A stretch of 6,376 nt of DNA from JARIHD01 sp964610985 (GTDB lineage Bacteria > Patescibacteriota > Saccharimonadia > Saccharimonadales > UBA4665): the NCBI GenBank assembly GCA_964610985.1, contig CAZSZJ010000043.1, forward strand, positions 1 through 6,376. The letters run 5' to 3'. A program made the position numbers and the translations under genes. Under the pieces are notes generated by a model. The model did not search any database and was not told where the DNA came from. It worked only from the letters and a program-made list of their open reading frames with translations. Shown here in pieces: positions 5,435 through 6,376 of this stretch (position 1 is its first letter; each line of letters starts with the position of its first letter).

Positions 5435-5461
5435 ACCGAAATCTTAAAGAGAATCGGTTTT
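5435..5461 (+). terminator. Weak terminator candidate for gene F
   Basis: ACCGA (5435-5439) pairs with TCGGT (5454-5458), and an inner TCTT/AAGA pairing is possible. The stem runs into TTTT (5458-5461). It lies 35 bases past the gene F stop and overlaps the last codons of the opposing gene G. A second short stem, TGGCC (5411-5415) with GGCCA (5428-5432), lies between the two stop codons. Both are weak. Confidence 0.3.
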
Positions 5462-6277
5462 AGGCTGCTCTAGGTCTTTCCGAATCAGGTAATCCAGTCC
5501 GCCCTGGCCAGGTATTTGTACATGGCTGGACATTATTTTCATGACCATAGCATCCATCTCCGCGGGTATGGGTTGACCTAGCACTTCCTCCACTTCGGGC
5601 AGGCAGGCGTAATAGCCAGTCCTTATGACAGCCCGGAATCTCGGCCTCATACCTGTAAGTGTTTTTACGATCTGATCCATTTCTTGCTTGCCCTCGGCAG
5701 ATTGCAAGTCAATTTTATAGTACTGGCGCAGTGCACCATGCAAATCATGCCGCATGCCCAGCGTCATGGCATCTTTTGCCATCAGGGCCGCATGTACGCC
5801 ACCAAATAAAACGCTTATCGCCGCCATATCATTCGGGAATCGTACTTCGTATTTCTGAAAATAGTCATCGTACTCTTTAGTCAGGAGTAGTTCGCGTAGC
5901 CTGGAATTGGGGCGCAGGGCTACAAGAAGTCTGTTCGTGACCTCGGCTACGTGCCCTGCTGCTGCATGCATGTGGATATTCACGCGCTGCATCGGAAAGG
6001 TAGTAATACCGTTTTCTTTGGCGTATTTTTCGCCAGGTCGGAATGGAATGCCATCCCCGTGAGCATTCAAGATTCTTTCCGATGCTGCTTGCAGCTGTTC
6101 GCTACTGGCAGAATCATATAATAAACGGCCCCAGGAATATTCACCAGCCGTTATTAGCTCGGTTGCAGTTGCACCCATAGCTGCCAGCACACTCGTTAGG
6201 GATTGAGGGTAGAGTATATTGGCTTCGAAATATGCATCGGCTACTTGATCCGGAAAATATTCAGACGTTTGAGACAT
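5444..6277 (-). CDS. Gene G: unknown 277-residue, mostly helical protein
   Basis: I do not recognise this protein. From ATG 6277 it has 277 residues and starts MSQTSEYFPDQVADAYF. An upstream in-frame ATG at 6334 would add 19 hydrophobic residues that look like a membrane segment, but that stretch contains a good promoter (-35 at 6310-6315, -10 at 6287-6292) and is better explained as non-coding. The sequence is rich in Ala, Leu and Met and should be largely helical. A His cluster, NIHMHAAAGHVAEV (100-113, with His102, His104 and His109), and a second His group, MRHDLH (175-180), could bind a metal; no named motif confirms this. A conserved-looking segment is FPNDMAAISVLFGGVHAALMAKDAM (147-171). 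The C-terminus has PGQGGLDYLIRKDLEQ (256-271). One Cys (225). No signal peptide with the shorter start, so probably cytoplasmic. It converges with gene F, 43 bases between stops. Confidence 0.78.
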   Translation of the reverse strand: MSQTSEYFPDQVADAYFEANILYPQSLTSVLAAMGATATELITAGEYSWGRLLYDSASSEQLQAASERILNAHGDGIPFRPGEKYAKENGITTFPMQRVNIHMHAAAGHVAEVTNRLLVALRPNSRLRELLLTKEYDDYFQKYEVRFPNDMAAISVLFGGVHAALMAKDAMTLGMRHDLHGALRQYYKIDLQSAEGKQEMDQIVKTLTGMRPRFRAVIRTGYYACLPEVEEVLGQPIPAEMDAMVMKIMSSHVQIPGQGGLDYLIRKDLEQPKTDSL

Positions 6278-6286
6278 ATCCAGGAA

Positions 6287-6315
6287 ACTATAGAATATTA
6301 CACTCCATAGCGCAA
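6287..6315 (-). promoter_or_regulatory. Promoter of gene G (TTGCGC-17-TATAGT)
   Basis: On the minus strand the -35 TTGCGC (6310-6315) and -10 TATAGT (6287-6292) are separated by exactly 17 bases. Nine bases lie between the -10 and ATG 6277, which predicts a leader of about 2-4 bases with no ribosome binding site. The layout matches that of gene D. Because the promoter sits inside the longer frame from ATG 6334, it argues for the start at 6277. Confidence 0.6.
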
Positions 6316-6344
6316 TAGAATAAACCTGAACCACCCCACACTTT

Positions 6345-6370
6345 CGCCCGGCGCCAGCCGGGCGTTTCTT
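6345..6370 (+). terminator. GC-rich terminator hairpin at the right edge
   Basis: CGCCCGGC (6345-6352) pairs perfectly with GCCGGGCG (6357-6364) around the loop GCCA, an 8-bp all-GC stem, followed by TTTCTT. Read on the plus strand it looks like an intrinsic terminator with a short, interrupted T-tract. No plus-strand gene ends just before it, because gene G and its promoter occupy the sequence to the left. It may instead end a minus-strand gene coming from beyond the window, although the tail on that strand (GAAAGTG) is not T-rich. Confidence 0.55.
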
Positions 6371-6376
6371 GAGCTG

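Noticed and set aside
1..6376. Defence island, toxin-antitoxin, CRISPR or mobile element
   Set aside because: No repeats with regular spacing, no transposase, integrase, nuclease or helicase motif, and no small overlapping gene pair was found. Nothing in the window supports a defence or mobile role.

Overview
The window holds seven protein genes: A (1-698, minus, cut by the left edge), B (941-1693, plus), C (1835-2560, plus), D (2609-3160, minus), E (3253-4584, plus), F (4711-5400, plus) and G (5444-6277, minus). No rRNA, tRNA, CRISPR array or insertion sequence is visible. Only A, C and E show recognisable families: a secreted TolB/PD40-type beta-propeller protein, a class I SAM-dependent methyltransferase, and a metzincin-type zinc protease lipoprotein. 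B, D, F and G are complete reading frames I cannot assign to a family.

The organism is a bacterium with ordinary sigma-70-like promoters (TTGACG-17-TATAAT before E; TTGCAA-17-CATAAT before D; TTGCGC-17-TATAGT before G), TGA used as a stop, and roughly balanced GC. Compact single-gene units, many unfamiliar small proteins and near-absent ribosome binding sites would fit Patescibacteria, for example Saccharibacteria. That is an impression: no phylogenetic marker is present, and another lineage that uses leaderless mRNAs is possible.

Layout: A and B diverge from a 242-bp intergenic region that contains a terminator-like hairpin with no obvious gene to serve and a 10-bp palindrome just upstream of the B -10. 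C follows B on the same strand after 141 bp but has its own extended -10. C and D converge over a 48-bp gap packed with overlapping inverted repeats. D and E diverge from a 92-bp region with two back-to-back, near-consensus promoters. F follows E after 126 bp. F and G converge over 43 bp. Beyond G, a strong GC hairpin lies at the right edge.

The most striking shared property is the position of the promoters. For B, C and E the -10 hexamer ends only 6-7 bases before the ATG, so the predicted first base of the mRNA is the start codon itself. For D, G and probably F the predicted leader is about 2-5 bases. None of these six has a Shine-Dalgarno sequence in its predicted transcript. Only A has a purine run (AAGGGGG) before its ATG. 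This looks like a locus expressed mainly as leaderless, single-gene mRNAs, and it fixes the starts of C and G downstream of the longest possible frame.

No joint pathway can be read from the gene content. A and E are both exported, probably to the cell surface. B, C, D, F and G lack export signals and are probably cytoplasmic. The window looks like a run of independent accessory genes rather than an operon for one system.
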